Of a stretch of 22,200 nt of DNA, positions 1 through 7,974 are shown in pieces. The DNA comes from JANOGU01 sp031406135 (GTDB taxonomy: Bacteria; Pseudomonadota; Alphaproteobacteria; Rhodobacterales; Rhodobacteraceae), in contig JANOGU010000223.1 of assembly GCA_031406135.1 (NCBI GenBank), forward strand, positions 1-22,200, written 5' to 3'. A model generated the notes under the pieces. It did not search any database and had not been told where the DNA came from. It saw only the letters and a program-made list of their open reading frames with translations. Each line of letters starts with the position of its first letter. The stretch's first letter is position 1. A program made the translations under genes and the position numbers.

Positions 1-66
1 ACCCAAGAGCGCCACCGTGGTCTTCCCCCTTGACCCCGCGCGACCCCCCGGGCAACAGACGCGGCC

Positions 67-1116
67 ATGGCAACCGGACGTCTCACCGTCGACCTCGACG
101 CCATCGCCGCCAACTGGCGGGCGCTGGACCGGCTGTCGTCCTCCGGCACCCAGACCGGCGCGATGGTCAAGGCCGACGCCTACGGCCTCGGTGTGTCCCG
201 CGTGTCCCGGGCGTTGGCGCAGGCCGGGGCGCGACGGTTCTTCGTCGCGGTGGCCGAGGAGGGGGCGGCGGTGCGGCAGGCCTTGGGGCAGGGGCCGCAG
301 GTCTGCGTGATGTCCGGCCACATGGCTGGCGACACCGAGATGATCGGCGATCTGGAACTGACGCCCATGCTCAATTCCATCGAGCAGGTGACGCGCCATC
401 TGGAAGCGCTGCCCGGCCACGCCTTCGGCATCCAGCTCGACACCGGGATGAACCGGCTGGGGATGGAGCCGGCGGAATGGGAGGCGGCGGCGGCCTTCGT
501 CCTCGACGCCGGGCCGGAACTGCTGATGAGCCACCTCGCCTGCGCCGACGAGCCGGACCATGCGCTGAACGCGGTCCAGCTTCAGGCCTTTCGGGCGATG
601 ACTGACGGCACCGACATCCCCCGCTCGCTGGCCGCGACCGGCGGCATCCTGCTTGGTCCCGCGTTCCACTTCGACCTGACCCGACCCGGGATCGGACTCT
701 ACGGCGGCCTGCCGTTCGTGGCGGCGCGGCCGGTGGTCAGCCTGTCCTTGCCGGTGGTGCAGGTGCGCGAGTTGGAAGCTGGCGAAACCGTCGGCTACGG
801 CGGCACCTGGACCGCCGAACGCCCGGCCCGGATCGCGACGGTTTCCGGTGGCTATGCCGACGGGCTGCTGCGCGCGCTGTCCAACCGGGTGGTCCTCTGG
901 CACGGCGACACGCCCTGTCCGGTGGCCGGACGGGTGTCGATGGACCTGATCACCCTCGACGTGACGCATCTGGACGAGGTGCCCGCGGCGCTCGACATCC
1001 TCGGTCCGCAACAAACGGTGGACGACCTCGCCGCCGCCGCCGACACCATCGGCTACGAGATCCTGAGCGCGCTCGGCCCCCGTTACGCCCGCCGCTACAT
1101 CGAGGGCGGCGCGTGA
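67..1116 (+). CDS. alr: Alanine racemase
   Basis: Cytoplasmic PLP enzyme that interconverts L- and D-alanine and so supplies D-Ala for peptidoglycan. The 349-residue length is normal for the fold type III family. The PLP-binding lysine lies near the N terminus in VKADAYGLG (K35), the substrate strand is seen in QLDTGMNRLG, and the second catalytic base is the tyrosine in SGGYADG. The motif VAGRVSMD before the C-terminal beta domain is also typical. The start is forced: an in-frame TGA lies at 31-33 and there is no other start codon between it and the ATG at 67. The ribosome-binding site is poor, so translation may be coupled to an upstream gene outside the window. The stop overlaps the mlaE start by 4 nt. 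A catabolic DadX-type role cannot be excluded, but the neighbours favour a biosynthetic one. Confidence 0.95.
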   Translation: MATGRLTVDLDAIAANWRALDRLSSSGTQTGAMVKADAYGLGVSRVSRALAQAGARRFFVAVAEEGAAVRQALGQGPQVCVMSGHMAGDTEMIGDLELTPMLNSIEQVTRHLEALPGHAFGIQLDTGMNRLGMEPAEWEAAAAFVLDAGPELLMSHLACADEPDHALNAVQLQAFRAMTDGTDIPRSLAATGGILLGPAFHFDLTRPGIGLYGGLPFVAARPVVSLSLPVVQVRELEAGETVGYGGTWTAERPARIATVSGGYADGLLRALSNRVVLWHGDTPCPVAGRVSMDLITLDVTHLDEVPAALDILGPQQTVDDLAAAADTIGYEILSALGPRYARRYIEGGA

Positions 1117-1895
1117 GCCCGGCCCTGCCGGTTGCGCGCCTCGGGCGCGGTGTTCTGGCGGGACTGGCCGCGCTGGGGAGGGTGGCGGTCTTTGCGGTTC
1201 AGGTGGTCAGCCACCTGCTGCGCCCGCCCTTCTACCCCCGCGAATTCGCCCAGCAGTTGCTGCAGATCGGCTGGCTGTCGCTGCCTGTCGTCGGGCTGAC
1301 CGCGCTGTTCACCGGCGGCGCGCTGGCCTTGCAGATCTACGCCGGGGGCGCGCGGTTCAATGCCGAAAGCGTGGTCCCCTCCATCGTCGCCATCGGCATG
1401 GTGCGCGAGCTTGGCCCGGTGCTGGGCGGCCTGATGGTGGCCGCGCGCGTCGCCTCCTCCATCGCGGCCGAGCTTGGCACGATGAAGGTGACCGAGCAGA
1501 TCGACGCGCTGGTCACGCTCTCCACCCACCCGCTGAAATACCTCGCCGTGCCGCGGGTGCTGGCGGCGACGCTGGCGGTTCCGGTGCTGGTGGCGGTGGG
1601 CGACGCGATCGGGATCATGGGCGGCTGGCTGGTCGGCGTGTCGCGGCTCGATTTCAACTCGGCCGCCTATCTGAAGACCACCTTCGACTATCTGGAGGGC
1701 TGGGACGTGGGCTCGGGCCTCGTCAAGGGTGCGGTCTTCGGCTTCCTCGTGGCGCTGATGGGCTGCTGGCACGGGATGAACTCGGGCCGCGGCGCGCAAG
1801 GCGTGGGCAAGGCCACCAAGGCGGCGGTGGTTGCGGCCTCGGTGCTGATCCTGGCCGCCAACTACGCGCTGACGGAGGTGTTCTTCTCGGCATGA
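1113..1895 (+). CDS. mlaE: MlaE-family ABC transporter permease
   Basis: Inner-membrane permease of the Mla phospholipid transport system (MlaFEDB in E. coli), which moves phospholipids between the inner membrane and the periplasmic carrier. It has 260 residues, the usual MlaE size, with about five hydrophobic segments. Family hallmarks are visible: RELGPVLGGLMVAARVASS, the stretch ELGTMKVTEQIDAL, and a glycine-rich C-terminal half. The GTG start at 1113 overlaps the alr stop (GTGA), and the end overlaps mlaF by 4 nt (ATGA), so translation is probably coupled along the operon. No mlaD, mlaC or mlaB is present here; in the family these are needed for full function, so they are presumably encoded elsewhere. 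The chloroplast homologue is TGD1. Confidence 0.93.
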   Translation: MSPALPVARLGRGVLAGLAALGRVAVFAVQVVSHLLRPPFYPREFAQQLLQIGWLSLPVVGLTALFTGGALALQIYAGGARFNAESVVPSIVAIGMVRELGPVLGGLMVAARVASSIAAELGTMKVTEQIDALVTLSTHPLKYLAVPRVLAATLAVPVLVAVGDAIGIMGGWLVGVSRLDFNSAAYLKTTFDYLEGWDVGSGLVKGAVFGFLVALMGCWHGMNSGRGAQGVGKATKAAVVAASVLILAANYALTEVFFSA

Positions 1896-2638
1896 TCGAG
1901 CTTTCCGGCGTGGAAAAAGCCTTCGGCTCGAACCGGGTTCTGACCGGGGTGGACCTTTCGGTGCCGACCGGAACCTCGCTGGTGGTGATCGGCGGGTCGG
2001 GGACGGGCAAGTCGGTGTTGTTGAAGTGTATTCTGGGCCTCGTACATCCCGACAAGGGCACCATCCGGCTCGACGGGCTGGACGTGACCAAGGGCGACCG
2101 CGATGCCCTCCTCGCCCGCTTTGGCATGCTGTTCCAGGGCGGCGCGTTGTTCGACAGCCTCAAGGTCTGGGAGAACGTCGCCTTCCGCCTGCGCCGGGGG
2201 GTCCAGAAGCGCCCCAAGGCAGAGGCCTATGCCGTGGCGGTGGAAAAACTCGCCCGCGTGGGCCTCGATGTGCGGGTGGCCGACCTCTACCCGGCGGAAC
2301 TGTCGGGGGGGATGCAAAAGCGGGTGGGGCTGGCCCGCGCTATCGCGGCATCCCCCGAGATCATCTTCTTCGACGAGCCGACCGCCGGGCTTGACCCGAT
2401 CATGGCCGGGGTCATCAACACTCTGATCCGCGGCATCGTCACTGAACTCGGCGTGACCGCGATCACCATCACCCACGACATGACCTCGGTCCGCGCCATC
2501 GCCGACAACGTCGCCATGTTGCACGGCGGCAAGCTGCGCTGGCATGGGCCAGTGGCCGAAATCGACGCCGCGTCAGACCCTTACCTCGACCAGTTCATCC
2601 ACGGCCGGCCCACCGGCCCGATTGCGACGGTGCGATGA
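1892..2638 (+). CDS. mlaF: MlaF-family ABC transporter ATP-binding protein
   Basis: Cytoplasmic ATPase that powers the MlaE permease. It has 248 residues with all ABC motifs intact: Walker A GGSGTGKS (residues 34-41), Q-loop in MLFQGGALFDSL, signature LSGGMQKR (137-144), Walker B IIFFDEPTAGLDP (D161, E162) and the switch histidine in TITHDM. The signature form LSGGMQKR and the Q-loop GGALFDSL are typical of the Mla/Ttg2A branch, not of nutrient importers. The ATG overlaps the mlaE stop by 4 nt, and its own stop overlaps the next gene by 4 nt. Co-expression with mlaE makes the pairing secure; the transported lipid and direction are inferred from the family only. Confidence 0.94.
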   Translation: MIELSGVEKAFGSNRVLTGVDLSVPTGTSLVVIGGSGTGKSVLLKCILGLVHPDKGTIRLDGLDVTKGDRDALLARFGMLFQGGALFDSLKVWENVAFRLRRGVQKRPKAEAYAVAVEKLARVGLDVRVADLYPAELSGGMQKRVGLARAIAASPEIIFFDEPTAGLDPIMAGVINTLIRGIVTELGVTAITITHDMTSVRAIADNVAMLHGGKLRWHGPVAEIDAASDPYLDQFIHGRPTGPIATVR

Positions 2639-2997
2639 GCCTCGGTGTGGCGCTCCTCCTTTGGCTCTTCCTGGCCGGCGCCGGGGCGCTGGTGGCGCTG
2701 GCCTGGGCGACGCTGGCGGCCTTTGCCGACACCGCGCGCTGGCTCGGGCTGGCGCTGCTGGGGACGACCGGCTGCCTGGCCGCCTGGCCGGCGGTGCTGA
2801 CGCGGTGGAACGACGGGGCGGTGGCGCCCTACGGGCTGCCGCTGCTGGTCGGGACGGCGCTGATCCTTGGCGCGGCGCTGGTCGTCCTGGCCCGGCTGTG
2901 GCGCCATACGGAGGCCAGGCTTCCGGCCCGGATCGCGGCCCTCGCCTCGGCTCACTACCTGGCCGCGCTGGCGCTGGCGGTGTTCTGGCGGGGGTAG
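2635..2997 (+). CDS. Small multi-pass membrane protein, unknown function
   Basis: A 120-residue, very hydrophobic protein with about four predicted membrane helices (roughly residues 2-24, 33-54, 66-86 and 100-117) and short charged loops (RWND, RLWRHTEARLPAR). I do not recognise a family. It starts with an ATG that overlaps the mlaF stop (ATGA), so it is almost certainly translated as the last gene of the alr-mlaE-mlaF unit. The coupling suggests a role linked to lipid transport or the cell envelope, but this is only guilt by association. No catalytic motif is visible. The coding call rests on the overlap, the alanine/leucine-rich helix pattern and the absence of a competing frame. Confidence 0.72.
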   Translation: MSLGVALLLWLFLAGAGALVALAWATLAAFADTARWLGLALLGTTGCLAAWPAVLTRWNDGAVAPYGLPLLVGTALILGAALVVLARLWRHTEARLPARIAALASAHYLAALALAVFWRG

Positions 2998-3342
2998 TGT
3001 TGCGCAGTGCGAGCTGCGCGTGGACGGCACTGCAGCGTTGGCCGCAAGTCGTTGCGTGCGTTTGATGTGCCGGTTCACGGAAGCGGCGGCCGCCGCCCCG
3101 CGGGTGTCGGTTTCGCGTCGGTCCTGTGTCGGGTATCCGTCCCGACCGGGAGCGCGCCGCCGGCGACAACCGGGCAACAGCGCATCGACCACGTGTCGCA
3201 GGTCGCGCCGCCCCTGCGCGTCAGGTCGGCCCCGACGGGTGGCTTGCGGAAGGCGTCGTCGCGGCGGGCGTTGAGGTGACAGCCGGGCGCCATGGTGCGC
3301 AATCAATGCGCCCCTTACGGCGCGGCGCCACGCCGTCCGGAG
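2998..3342. other. Intergenic region with no supported gene
   Basis: This 345-nt stretch lies between the convergent mla-linked membrane protein and the copper-protein gene. Open frames cross it on both strands, but all give arginine- and proline-rich translations without motifs, typical of non-coding GC-rich DNA. It holds a loop-less 14-nt palindrome at 3083-3096 and, at its right edge, the hairpin at 3317-3336. I see no tRNA-like or riboswitch-like structure. Confidence 0.6.
3317..3336 (-). terminator. Possible terminator hairpin after the copper-protein gene
   Basis: A near-perfect 20-nt inverted repeat lies 6 nt beyond the copper-protein stop codon. On the minus strand it can form an 8-bp stem, including one G-U pair, closed by a GCGC loop. 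No U-rich tract follows, so it may be a weak or Rho-assisted terminator or a 3'-end stabiliser. It could also act on read-through from the plus strand. Confidence 0.4.
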
Positions 3343-3852
3343 TCACATGGCGACAGTCACCAGCGTCCACATCCCCATGGCGTAGTGTCCGGCGATGTTG
3401 CAGTAGATCATGTAGGTCCCGGATTTCACCACCAGGGTGATCGCGGCGGTTTGTCCGGGGCCGAGTTCCGAGACCTTGCCGCGGAATCCGGCGCCGTCCT
3501 CGTCGACCTCCATGTCCTCTTCCGAATATGGCAGGGGCAGCTTCGGGTCCCTGATCCGGGCGATGACCATTTCGTGGACGAATTCCGAGGAATCGTTCTT
3601 CGCCATGAACGTCACCTCGCCCGGCGGTATGCGCGACGGCTCGGCGGTGATCAGCATCGTCGCCATGCTCATGTCGGCCTCCGGCATCGCCAGTCCCATC
3701 GGCTTGGCGGTGTCCATCACCTCCATCGAGGCCGGGCCCTTGTCCCAAAGTGAGACCTGGACCACGGTGCCGGCCATGGCCGTGCGGCCAAAGGTCAGGA
3801 TCGGGGCAGCACCGATGGCCGAGAGCATCACTTGCCGTCTGGAAAGCGTCAT
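3343..3852 (-). CDS. Exported cupredoxin-like type 1 copper protein
   Basis: A 169-residue periplasmic blue-copper-fold protein. The N terminus carries a twin-arginine export signal (SRRQVM, then a hydrophobic stretch, with likely cleavage after the AMA near residue 27). The copper site is complete: H93 in FVHEM, then C151, H156 and M161 in CNIAGHYAMGM, the plastocyanin/azurin spacing. Between the signal and the core lies a methionine-rich segment (residues 43-66, with seven Met, including DMSMATM) that could bind Cu(I). Such proteins carry electrons or act as copper chaperones; which one applies cannot be told. A degenerate copy of the Met-rich coding segment lies just upstream. The start is the first ATG in frame, fitting the signal peptide. 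Confidence 0.88.
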   Translation of the reverse strand: MTLSRRQVMLSAIGAAPILTFGRTAMAGTVVQVSLWDKGPASMEVMDTAKPMGLAMPEADMSMATMLITAEPSRIPPGEVTFMAKNDSSEFVHEMVIARIRDPKLPLPYSEEDMEVDEDGAGFRGKVSELGPGQTAAITLVVKSGTYMIYCNIAGHYAMGMWTLVTVAM

Positions 3853-4198
3853 TCCGGGAATACCTCTTGGCTGACAGAAAGCGTCCTTTGGACATAGGTC
3901 TCTGGTTTGGCCAGGTCATGCGGCGGGGGCATCCTAGCTCGTCACGCGCCGGCACCTTTGCCCGAACGGGCGGAGCGGACAAGCGGAAGTTGGCGACGGA
4001 GGAGACCAGATCAGCATCGTCGCCATGCTCATGTCGGAACCCTCCATCGCCAGTCCGGCACTGTCAGACAAACTCGGCTTGAGGCGGGGGAGGGGATGGC
4101 GTCGGACTAACTCGACCCAGTCTCAGTCAGGACAGTGACGCACCGCCGTTTGGTGGCTGCCGGGAACCGCCATCGAGAAAGGGCGGAAGCGCGTGTGC
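3853..4198. other. Upstream region of the copper-protein gene, holding a gene remnant
   Basis: This 346-nt stretch separates the hydrolase stop from the copper-protein start, both on the minus strand. It should contain the copper-protein promoter, though I find no convincing -35/-10 pair. Its middle part is the degenerate gene copy listed separately at 3993-4081. The rest (3853-3992 and 4082-4198) shows no supported gene. Confidence 0.55.
3993..4081 (-). pseudogene. Remnant of a second copper-protein gene
   Basis: Bases 4009-4037 are identical (29 of 29) to 3649-3677 inside the neighbouring copper-protein gene, at an offset of exactly 360 nt. Similarity continues to 4056 with five mismatches, and a further match (tcggcttg at 4074-4081 against 3699-3706) returns after a 15-nt insertion, which keeps the reading frame. 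A short match (gcgacgg) also lies at 3993-3999. On the minus strand it reads GLAMEGSDMSMATMLI against GLAMPEADMSMATMLI in the intact protein. The frame is closed by stops on both sides (near 4122 and 3943), and no copper-site residues are present. It looks like the leftover of a tandem paralogue or a partial duplication. Confidence 0.6.
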
Positions 4199-5065
4199 CT
4201 AGCATGCCTCTCCCGCATCGCCCTTCAGAAGGCAGGCGACAGCGACGGGCGGCGCCTTGCCTTCGAACCAGTCGAGCGCGAACCCGGCCCAGCCCTTCGG
4301 CACCCTGTGGCCGCCGGAGTGCAGCGCGATCCCGATCGAGGCACCGCCAGTACAATCGACCCAGCTTCTCACCTGCAGGTTGCCCACTGCTTCGTTAATG
4401 GCATCGGAGGTGCAGCCCGAACTGCGCCGGGCGATGGACAGCGCGGCAAAGACATCGCCCTGGACCAGGGCCCCGCCTCCGACGGGCCTTCCTTCGAGCG
4501 GCACCATCTTGTCTGCCCAGCCGTGGAAATGAAGCAGCCGCACCGGGGCTGCGCAGGTTTCGGGCAGGGGCGCCCAAAAGGTGCCGGCCACCGGAGCGAA
4601 AGCCGCGTAGTCGGACGGCGCGTCGCAGGCGAGGCGCCAGACCATCATGCCGCCGAGCGAAAAGCCCGACGCGAGAACGCGGTCCCTGGGGAAGAGGAAA
4701 CGGTCAGCCGCATCGTCCATCACCGCGTCGATGAAGCCGACGTCGTCGCGCAAGGCGGGGTCCTTTTCGGCGTTCCAGTTGGTCACTGGCTCGGCGACAG
4801 TGTAGGGCAGACCGACAGGCGCAATGACGACGTAGCCGCGCGCGAGAAGCGGGCCGACGACACCGGTGTTGGCGATCTCGGCCCTTGCCTTGCCGCCCCA
4901 GCCGTGGAGAAAGAGGACGGCTCCAATCGGTTGGCCTTCAGGTACGGCAGCGAAATACTCACCGTCCACGACGGCGCAAGGTTCGCCTGTCCCACAGGTT
5001 TGCGCGGCGGCCGGTGCAAAGCCGGGCACCGCGAGCGCGGCAAGGAGCGCGAGGCGGCTCATCAT
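4199..5065 (-). CDS. Secreted alpha/beta hydrolase, polyhydroxybutyrate depolymerase/feruloyl esterase-like
   Basis: A 288-residue serine hydrolase of the LpqC/PHB-depolymerase-like group. A signal peptide spans residues 1-21 (hydrophobic, ending APAAAQ). The oxyanion region is LFLHGWGG, the nucleophile is S136 in GFSLGG, and the likely acid and base are D185 in HGWADKMVP and H253 in HSGGHRVPKGW, so the triad is complete. Several cysteines outside the signal suggest disulfides, as expected in the periplasm. The family includes PHB depolymerases, acetylxylan esterases and feruloyl esterases; the substrate cannot be chosen from sequence. Two adjacent ATGs (5065 and 5062) could start it; neither has a strong ribosome-binding site. 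It points the same way as the copper-protein gene but 346 nt away, so it is probably a separate unit. Confidence 0.85.
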   Translation of the reverse strand: MMSRLALLAALAVPGFAPAAAQTCGTGEPCAVVDGEYFAAVPEGQPIGAVLFLHGWGGKARAEIANTGVVGPLLARGYVVIAPVGLPYTVAEPVTNWNAEKDPALRDDVGFIDAVMDDAADRFLFPRDRVLASGFSLGGMMVWRLACDAPSDYAAFAPVAGTFWAPLPETCAAPVRLLHFHGWADKMVPLEGRPVGGGALVQGDVFAALSIARRSSGCTSDAINEAVGNLQVRSWVDCTGGASIGIALHSGGHRVPKGWAGFALDWFEGKAPPVAVACLLKGDAGEAC

Positions 5066-5301
5066 GTCATGTCACCCGGGAGTCCTCGTTCGGATGCTCA
5101 TCGGCGAGCATGCCGCCCAGGACGAAGTTGAACAAGTGCCCTGATGATTTCGCCGCGCCGTGCCGGCATTGACCTGAAACCGTCCGTGTCTGTGCCGGCA
5201 CAGGGGCACGGGAAGATCGGTTGCCGAGCGCCGGGGTCAGACCGGCACTTCCCCCCGGCCCGTGGTTGACGTTCTGCCTGCTGCCGGGGGAAGGTGCGGC
5301 C

Positions 5302-5751
5302 ATGACCGCACCGCGCTGGATCGTCGTCGCCAACCTTGCCCTGCTGATCCTGTTCCCGTTGGCCTGGTTCGCGCCGCTGCTGCGGGCCGGGCTGCTGCCG
5401 CTGTTCGGGCTGGACGAGATTTCCGTCATCACCGGATTGCAATCGCTGTGGGAAAGCGATCCGCCGCTGGCGCTGGTGGTGACATTCCTGGCGGTGTTTG
5501 CCCCGATGCTGAAGTCGCTGGGGCTGGCGCTGCTGCACTTCCGTCTGCTCAGCCCCCGGGTGAAGCCGGCGGTCTGGCTGATCGGGCGGCTGGCCATGGG
5601 CGATGTGTTCCTGATCGCGCTCTACATCGTGGTGGTGAAGGGGGTGGGGCTGGCGACGGTGGAGGTGGCCTGGGGGCTCTGGCTCTTCACCGGCTGCATC
5701 CTGGCCGCGCTGGCGCTGTCGCTGCTGACCGACCGGGCGGCGAAGCGGTAG
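5302..5751 (+). CDS. Paraquat-inducible protein A (PqiA)-like membrane protein
   Basis: A 149-residue protein with four membrane helices (roughly residues 9-28, 55-77, 92-114 and 119-142). The layout matches a single PqiA domain: first helix, then a short region with DEISVITGLQSLW, then helix 2 with the family-like stretch APMLKSLGLALLHF. In E. coli, PqiA is a two-domain protein working with the MCE protein PqiB in envelope lipid transport; single-domain versions stand alone in many alphaproteobacteria. I chose the ATG at 5302 because GGGGGAAGG lies about 7 nt upstream and the translation turns hydrophobic at once; the frame stays open back to 5221, but those residues look non-coding. It converges with phoX, 39 nt away. 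Confidence 0.8.
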   Translation: MTAPRWIVVANLALLILFPLAWFAPLLRAGLLPLFGLDEISVITGLQSLWESDPPLALVVTFLAVFAPMLKSLGLALLHFRLLSPRVKPAVWLIGRLAMGDVFLIALYIVVVKGVGLATVEVAWGLWLFTGCILAALALSLLTDRAAKR

Positions 5752-5790
5752 GGGGCCGCCCCCGGAGTGTCCCGGAGACGGCCAAAGGCG

Positions 5791-7830
5791 TCAGGCGCCA
5801 ATCACGCCGCCGTCCTCGCGGGTGATGACCAGCGTGGCCGACCGCGGCACGGTGCCGTTGTAGTCGGGAAAGCCCGAGCCGAAGTTGCCGGCGGCGAACT
5901 CGTCGCCGCTGGCATGGGCGCCGGGGTGCTGGACGTTGACGAACATCGAGGTGCCGTCCGGCGTGGTGACCACGCCGGTGATCTCCTGCCCCCAGGGGCC
6001 GGTCAAGAAGCGGCGGATCTCGCCGGTGCGGGGGTCGGCCGCCAGCATCTGGTTCATGCCAAAGGGCGCCAGCGGGCCCTCCTGCGCCGGCCCGATGTCG
6101 CCCATGTCGGACTGAATCCAGAGCCGCGAGTCCTTGTCGCACCAGATGCCGTCGGGGCAGGCGAAGAGGTTGTCGTCGGTCAGCGTCTCGCCGCTGATGG
6201 TCTTGGAATTGGCCTTGGTGCCGGCGAGCACGAACAGCTCCCACTGGAACGTGGTGGCGGCGAAGTCGCCCGCCGCTTCCTTCCAGCGCACCACCGAGCC
6301 GAAGAAGTTCTCGGCCCGCGGGTTGACCGGATCGACGTCGGGTAGCGTGCGGCGGTTGTTGTTGGTCAGCGTGAAATAGACCTCGCCGGTCGAGGGATCG
6401 ACCGTGCCCCATTCCGGGCGGTCCATCTTGGTGGCGCCCGCCTGATCGGCGGCAAGGCGAGTGTTCAGCAGGATGTCGGCCAGGTCGGCGAAGCCGTTCT
6501 CGGGCGTGAGGCCGTTCTCGCCCGGTGCCAGCGCCAGCCACTCGCCGCTGCCATCAGAGTTGAACTTCGCCACGTAAAGCGTTCCCTCGTCGAGGATTTC
6601 TCCCCGCGAGCCGGCCGCCCATGGGGCGGCGGAGACGAACTTGTAGATGTATTCAAAGCGCGAATCGTCCCCCGAGTAGCAGACCACCGGCTTGCCCTCC
6701 TCTGCCGCATGGAAAACCACGCCTTCATGCGCAAAGCGGCCGAGGTGGCTGCGCTTCACCGGGGTCGAGGCCGGGTCGAACGGGTCGATCTCGACCACCC
6801 AGCCATAGGTGTTGGGCTCGTGGCGGTAGTCCTCCGCCGCGCTGGCGCCGGTCGCGGTGGCGTTGAAGCGGGCGAATTCGTCGGCGCCCGAGGCGGCGAG
6901 CTCCCATTTGTAGCGGCTCGCCGCGTCGGGCACGCCGTAGCGGTCGTGCTCGCGCGGCTGCTCGCCGGTGTTGACGAACATTCCGGCCCAGTTCTCCTCG
7001 GCCGCGAGGTAGGTGTTCCAGGGCGTCACGCCATGGGCGCAGTTGTTCAGCGTGCCGCGGGTGCGGGTGCCGTCAGGCGAGAACTTCGTCACCAGATTGG
7101 CGTGGCCGCGGACCGGACCCGCGATCTCCATTTCGGTGGCGCCGGTGATGCGTCGGTTCATCGGGTCGGCGACGATGGCCCACGGGCCGTCCGCGCCGCG
7201 CCGGATGCGCATGACAGATACGCCGTGGCCGTTGATCTCGGCCAGGACCTCGTCGTCGTCGCGCTTGCCGTCGGCGGTCAGCACCACGGTGTCGCCGTCG
7301 AGCGCCAGGCCCTTCCACTTCCCGGCATGGATGAAGCGCGGCTCGACATATTCGTGGTTCATCACCAGAAGGCCGTCGTCGGAGGCGCCGTCGATCGGGA
7401 AGAAATGCATCCCGTCATGGTGCGAACCGACCTGCATCGCCTGCGCGGCGCCGGTCACCGCGCCCGGGGCGTAGGCCGGCGCGCCGTCCAGCAGCGGCGT
7501 CCCCCAGGGGGCGAGGACCTGCACCTTGTAGCCGGCGGGAACGACGACGATGTCGTCCTTCGACAACGGCACCGGCGCGAAGCCCAGCAGGGCCGAGGTC
7601 GCCGCTGACTGCGCCAGCGCGGCGCGCGGCCCCAGGCCGACCGAGACCAGGCCCGATGCCACGACCGCGGCCAGTCCGCCGCAGAGGAAGCCGCGGCGCG
7701 AGGCGCGGGCTTCGTCGAGGATGTCGTAGAAGGTCGGGTTGGCCGACCGGTTCGAGGGGCGTTCGTCGCCGTGCTCGAATCCGGGCGTCGCCCGGGGATC
7801 GTCCAGATAGTCGCGATCATAGTCCATCAT
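5791..7830 (-). CDS. PhoX-family alkaline phosphatase (DUF839), Tat-exported
   Basis: A 679-residue periplasmic protein of the PhoX/DUF839 family, whose studied members are calcium- and iron-dependent phosphatases that free phosphate from organic esters. The N terminus has a leader of about 43 residues, then a twin-arginine signal (SRRGFL, followed by a hydrophobic core ending AALAQ). Family motifs appear in order: VVPAGYKVQVLAPWG, MNHEYVEP, NNCAHGVTPWNTYLAAEEN, DDSRFEYIYKFVS, RPEWGTVDPSTGEVYFTLTN and CPDGIWCDKDSRLWIQSDMG. Length agrees with PhoX. Two ATGs (7830 and 7827) are possible; AGGAG lies about 6 nt upstream of the first. I see no obvious Pho box in the short upstream gap, so phosphate control is not shown here. 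Confidence 0.9.
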   Translation of the reverse strand: MMDYDRDYLDDPRATPGFEHGDERPSNRSANPTFYDILDEARASRRGFLCGGLAAVVASGLVSVGLGPRAALAQSAATSALLGFAPVPLSKDDIVVVPAGYKVQVLAPWGTPLLDGAPAYAPGAVTGAAQAMQVGSHHDGMHFFPIDGASDDGLLVMNHEYVEPRFIHAGKWKGLALDGDTVVLTADGKRDDDEVLAEINGHGVSVMRIRRGADGPWAIVADPMNRRITGATEMEIAGPVRGHANLVTKFSPDGTRTRGTLNNCAHGVTPWNTYLAAEENWAGMFVNTGEQPREHDRYGVPDAASRYKWELAASGADEFARFNATATGASAAEDYRHEPNTYGWVVEIDPFDPASTPVKRSHLGRFAHEGVVFHAAEEGKPVVCYSGDDSRFEYIYKFVSAAPWAAGSRGEILDEGTLYVAKFNSDGSGEWLALAPGENGLTPENGFADLADILLNTRLAADQAGATKMDRPEWGTVDPSTGEVYFTLTNNNRRTLPDVDPVNPRAENFFGSVVRWKEAAGDFAATTFQWELFVLAGTKANSKTISGETLTDDNLFACPDGIWCDKDSRLWIQSDMGDIGPAQEGPLAPFGMNQMLAADPRTGEIRRFLTGPWGQEITGVVTTPDGTSMFVNVQHPGAHASGDEFAAGNFGSGFPDYNGTVPRSATLVITREDGGVIGA

Positions 7831-7974
7831 GCATTGCTCCTGTCATCGGGGGGTCAGACCAGACCGCGGGACGCGTCCCCGCGATCCGGTTGGCCCGGGA
7901 TATAGTTGGGCGGGATGACGGTCGAATGGCCGCAAGATCACAGGCCGATGTCAAGACCGGGCACCGGCCGCCGA

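Noticed and set aside
1..33. Possible tail of an upstream gene (a frame ending TGA at 31-33), perhaps a dnaB-like helicase gene
   Set aside because: Only ten codons are visible and they match no motif I can name; other frames stay open as well.
3083..3096. Loop-less palindrome GCGGCGGCCGCCGC
   Set aside because: Low-complexity GC sequence of a kind common in such genomes; no spacer for a hairpin and no gene start close by.
5751..5763. G5-C5 hairpin at the stop of the PqiA-like gene
   Set aside because: The stem is only 5 bp with a 3-nt loop and no U-tract, too weak to call a terminator.
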